DNA of 64,000 nt from JAPULR01 sp963665075 (GTDB lineage Bacteria > Chloroflexota > Dehalococcoidia > Lucifugimonadales > GCA-2712585), in contig OY762063.1 of assembly GCA_963665075.1 (NCBI GenBank), positions 496,001 through 560,000 on the forward strand, read 5' to 3'. Under the pieces are notes generated by a model, which was given only the letters and a program-made list of their open reading frames with translations, did no database searches and was not told where the DNA came from. This document shows positions 61,199 through 64,000 of the stretch, in pieces; the stretch's first letter is position 1; each line of letters opens with the position of its first letter. Position numbers and translations under genes: made by a program.

Positions 61199-61229
61199 TA
61201 GGCAAACCCTGCACCAAGAGGAAGAAACA

Positions 61230-62645
61230 ATGCCCAACAAACAAATCGCCCTCATGGCCCACCTCATGCGACGCGCCGGCTTCGGCGCCGACCGCGACGA
61301 ACTCGAACGCCGCGTCGCCAAGGGCTACGAGGCCACCGTCGAAGAACTCCTCGACCCCCAGGCCCACGGCATCCCCGAACTCGACACCGACGAACTCTTC
61401 CGCATGACCCCCGGCTTCAAAGTCCCCGCCAACCCGGAAAACATGTCCGGCTACTGGATGTACCGCTTCATCAACACGCCGCGTCCCCTCGAAGAAAAAG
61501 TCGCCCTCCTCTGGCACCACGTCTTCGCCACCGGCAACGCCAAAGTCGCCAGCCCCCTCGAAATGACCCTCCAGATCGACCTCTTCCGCGACATCGGCAT
61601 GGGCGACTACCGCACCATCCTGCTGGAGTTGTCCAGGAACCCCGCCATGATCTTCTGGCTCGACAACAACGAGAACCACAAGGACGCCCCCAACGAAAAC
61701 TGGGGCCGCGAACTCCTCGAACTCTTCTCGATGGGCCAGGGCAACTACACCGAGGAGGACGTGAAGGAATGCGCCCGCGCCTTCACCGGCTGGACCATCG
61801 GCCCCACCCTCCCCGGCGTCCTCTACAACCGCTTCCCCTGGGAGTTCAAGTACGACCCCGACGACCACGACGACGGCGAAAAGGTCTTCCTCGGCGAAAC
61901 CGGCAACTTCAACGGCGAGGACATCATAGACATCATCCTCAAGCATCCCGCCACGCCCCGCTTCATCGCCCGCCACCTCTACAACTTCTTCGTCGCCGAC
62001 GAAGTCCAGGTCCCCAGCTGGCTCGACGAGCCGCCCCGTGACCCGGAGGCCATCGACCTCCTCTCCGAAACCCTCGTCTCCTCCGACTACAACATCCGCG
62101 AGACCCTCCGCGTCCTCTTCAATTCCGACTTCTTCAAGGACGAAAGCGTCTGGTTCGAGAAGGTCAAGAGCCCCACGGAACTAGTCGTCGGCACCATGAG
62201 GCTCACCCAGGACTTCAAGAATTACCGCCCCGGATTCTTCGAAATCGGCATGGAACCCTCCATCCAGGGCCAGGCCATCCTCAACCCGCCCAGCGTCGAA
62301 GGCTGGCACACCGGCCACGAGTGGATTGACAGCGGCGCCCTCCTCCAGCGCATCAACTTCGCCGCCGACAGAATCGGCGACCCCAACCTCCCCGGCGTGC
62401 AGAACATCGTCGACAGACTCTCCCACCAGGGTACCCTCTCCCCCACCGAACTCGTCGACGGCTGCCTCGACCTTCTCGGCCCCATAACCGTCGCCGAAGG
62501 CACCCGCAGCCAGCTTGTCGCCCACGCCGAAACCGAGGGAGACCTCCACCGCGGCGATTCGGAAGAAGAGCACGTGGCCTTCGCCAACCGCGTCGCCACC
62601 ATGCTCAAGCTCATCACCTCCTGCCGCGAATTCCAAATGGCCTAA
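61230..62645 (+). CDS. DUF1800 family protein, copy 3
   Basis: A 471-residue DUF1800 protein, closer to copy 1 than to copy 2: both share MIFWLDNNENHKDAPNENWG and the RELLELFSMGQGNYTEEDVK block. Also seen: MAHLMRRAGFGADRDELERR, ALLWHHVFATGNAK, NFFVADEVQVPSW, LFNSDFFKDESVW, NPPSVEGWHTGHEWIDSGAL. No signal peptide. The NHL gene follows after 163 bases containing one ATTCCGG palindrome and a GGGGGAAGG end. Confidence 0.93.
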   Translation: MPNKQIALMAHLMRRAGFGADRDELERRVAKGYEATVEELLDPQAHGIPELDTDELFRMTPGFKVPANPENMSGYWMYRFINTPRPLEEKVALLWHHVFATGNAKVASPLEMTLQIDLFRDIGMGDYRTILLELSRNPAMIFWLDNNENHKDAPNENWGRELLELFSMGQGNYTEEDVKECARAFTGWTIGPTLPGVLYNRFPWEFKYDPDDHDDGEKVFLGETGNFNGEDIIDIILKHPATPRFIARHLYNFFVADEVQVPSWLDEPPRDPEAIDLLSETLVSSDYNIRETLRVLFNSDFFKDESVWFEKVKSPTELVVGTMRLTQDFKNYRPGFFEIGMEPSIQGQAILNPPSVEGWHTGHEWIDSGALLQRINFAADRIGDPNLPGVQNIVDRLSHQGTLSPTELVDGCLDLLGPITVAEGTRSQLVAHAETEGDLHRGDSEEEHVAFANRVATMLKLITSCREFQMA

Positions 62646-62808
62646 CCCCGATGACTCTAAGACCCTTCCCCCATTACCTACATCGTCATTCCGGCGAAAG
62701 CCGGAATCCATCCCCTCTTATCCCTTCCCCCCTGATGGGGGAAGGTTAGGATGGGGGTGACTCCCCGGAACATCCCACCCCACAACTCCACAAACAGGAG
62801 AAAAAACC
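62646..62808. repeat. Repeats inside the DUF1800-NHL pair, copy 3
   Basis: A CATTCCGGCGAAAGCCGGAATCC hairpin (about 62682-62705) and a GATGGGGGAAGGTTAGGATG block. They may attenuate or protect the transcript between the two genes. AGGAG precedes the NHL gene's TTG start. Confidence 0.65.
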
Positions 62809-63807
62809 TTGCAACCAACAACCGCCCGCGGCCGTAAATTCAGCTACAGCCACACCCTCGGCAACCTCACCATCTTCCGCTACCCCGTCGACGTCGGACT
62901 CGACGCCGACAACAACGTCTACGTGGTCAACCGCGGCCACGACGGCGACTGGGTCTTCGGCGTCAACAAGATAACCATCGACGAAGACGAAATCGGTCGT
63001 TTCGGCGGCGAAGGCGACACCGACGGACGTTTCCGCTGGCCCACCTCCATCGTCATCGACAGCCGGAATCTCGCCTACGTTGCCGACGAATGGCACAACC
63101 GCATCTCCATCTTCGACACCACCGTAGACTTCAACGGCGGCGACGTGGAAGACGCCAATTTCCTACGAAAGTGGGGCGTCCCCGGCTCCGAACCCGGACA
63201 GCTGGACAAGCCCGCCGGCATGGTCCTCGACGCCAACGAAGACCTCTACATCACCGAGCAGGGCAACAACCGCGTCTCCAAGTTCACCCGCGAAGGCGAT
63301 TTCCTGATGACTTTCGGCGGCCCCGGCTCCGGCCCCGGTCAGTTCAACCGTCCCTGGGGCATTACCATCGACGCCGACGGCAATCTCTACGTCGCCGACT
63401 GGAACAACCACCGCATCCAGAAATTCACCGCCGAAGGCGAGTTCCTGATGACCATCGGCGAACCAGGCTCCGGTGCTGGCAAACTCCGCCGCCCCAGCGA
63501 CGTTGCCGTCGACGCCGACGGCGACGTCTACGTCACCGACTGGGGCCAGAGCAAGGTTGAGGTCTATGACGCCAACGGCAGGCATTTGACCACAATCTAC
63601 GGCGACCACAACAAGCTCTCCCCCCGCAGCCAGAAATACCTGGAACTGAACACCGTCGACAGCGAAAAGCGCGCCCTCGTCACCGACTTCGACCCCGAGC
63701 GCTACTTCAACACCCCCACCGCCGTCGCCATCGACCGCGACGGACGCATCATCATCGTCGACAACATCCGCCTCCGCCTCCAAGTCTACCGCAAGGAAAT
63801 GGCGTAA
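62809..63807 (+). CDS. NHL-repeat beta-propeller protein, copy 3
   Basis: A 332-residue NHL protein without signal peptide, starting at TTG 62809. Blades such as FNRPWGITIDADGNLYVADW with NNHRIQKFTAEGEFLMTIG are regular. The insertion before the last blade reads SPRSQKYLELNTVDSEKRA, the same region as in copies 1 and 2, and the chain ends LRLQVYRKEMA, similar to the QVYRKEKDW of copy 1. Confidence 0.9.
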   Translation: MQPTTARGRKFSYSHTLGNLTIFRYPVDVGLDADNNVYVVNRGHDGDWVFGVNKITIDEDEIGRFGGEGDTDGRFRWPTSIVIDSRNLAYVADEWHNRISIFDTTVDFNGGDVEDANFLRKWGVPGSEPGQLDKPAGMVLDANEDLYITEQGNNRVSKFTREGDFLMTFGGPGSGPGQFNRPWGITIDADGNLYVADWNNHRIQKFTAEGEFLMTIGEPGSGAGKLRRPSDVAVDADGDVYVTDWGQSKVEVYDANGRHLTTIYGDHNKLSPRSQKYLELNTVDSEKRALVTDFDPERYFNTPTAVAIDRDGRIIIVDNIRLRLQVYRKEMA

Positions 63808-64000
63808 CATGCCCACATCCCAATCCCTTCCCCCTTGACGGGGAAAGGTTAAAGCCTGTCCCGTGCTTGATACGGGGATGGGGGTGATTTCCCCCCACCT
63901 GTCATTCTGAGGAGGCCCCGCGACGAAGAATCCCGCCCCCATTCGCGCCCAACGCCATCCCTTGTAGAGCCGGATTCCAAACCCGCCCGCCACCCCACAT
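63808..64000. repeat. Right-edge repeats
   Basis: A CCCTTGACGGGGAAAGGTT block, a CCCGTGCTTGATACGGGGATG dyad like that near 43205, a TGTCATTCTGAGGAGGCCCC copy like one near 25182, and a GTAGAGCCGGATTCCAAACCC variant. No gene is seen before the window ends. Confidence 0.6.

Overview
The window is 64 kb of a GC-rich bacterial chromosome with about 54 protein genes, one clear tRNA (Gly-GCC), a degenerate tRNA-like sequence and many short dispersed repeats. No transposase, integrase, phage structural gene or CRISPR array is visible. The gene mix suggests an uncultured Chloroflexota of the SAR202/Dehalococcoidia type, perhaps marine or sponge-associated: a DUF951 protein beside pyrF, a lone acyl-CoA mutase large subunit, an Ala/Pro-rich peptide-binding lipoprotein, expanded amidase, amidohydrolase and deacetylase families, an Ldh2-type dehydrogenase, DUF1800 proteins and a sterol-methyltransferase-like enzyme. 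This assignment is inference; no rRNA or marker set is present.

Layout. 1-6130 (minus) is a housekeeping run: pyrF, DUF951, acyl-CoA mutase, rdgB, moaA, two small A/T-rich genes, and an RNase HI-MoaC fusion that runs off the left edge. 6190-16218 holds sfsA, an endonuclease III-like gene, a molybdopterin dehydrogenase large subunit, a DinB protein, an amidase, an oligopeptide-binding lipoprotein and an amidohydrolase. 16556-20300 is an A/T-richer island: an SNF2 helicase fused to an Mrr-like nuclease, a conserved partner, and a tRNA-like sequence. 20443-33900 is mostly catabolism and repair: Ldh2, an NHL/DUF1800 pair, a pterin dehydratase, the sterol-methyltransferase-like enzyme, a thermonuclease, an ornithine-cyclodeaminase-like gene, an amidohydrolase, RecQ and an aminotransferase. 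34162-49564 alternates metabolic genes (ThDP enzyme, MaoC, acyl-CoA dehydrogenase) with accessory modules: a pentapeptide/FRG protein, a DUF6932/XRE pair, two HsdR-N-like paralogues, a second DUF1800/NHL pair and higBA. 49643-63807 has an amidase, a phosphotransferase-like gene, three deacetylase-family genes, an amidohydrolase, a nuclease with about 38 nonapeptide repeats, an Mrr protein and a third DUF1800/NHL pair.

How the genes fit together. MoaA and MoaC make the molybdopterin precursor that the dehydrogenase large subunit would use. The amidases, amidohydrolases, deacetylase-fold enzymes, Ldh2, acyl-CoA dehydrogenase, MaoC and acyl-CoA mutase suggest scavenging of organic acids, amides and amino-acid-like compounds. 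Accessory nucleases and toxin-antitoxin-like pairs sit between these genes and are visibly richer in A/T. The DUF1800-then-NHL gene order occurs three times and looks like a functional cassette. The plus strand is C-rich whichever strand carries the gene, and the dispersed repeats nearly all point the same way, which suggests that the whole window lies in one replichore.
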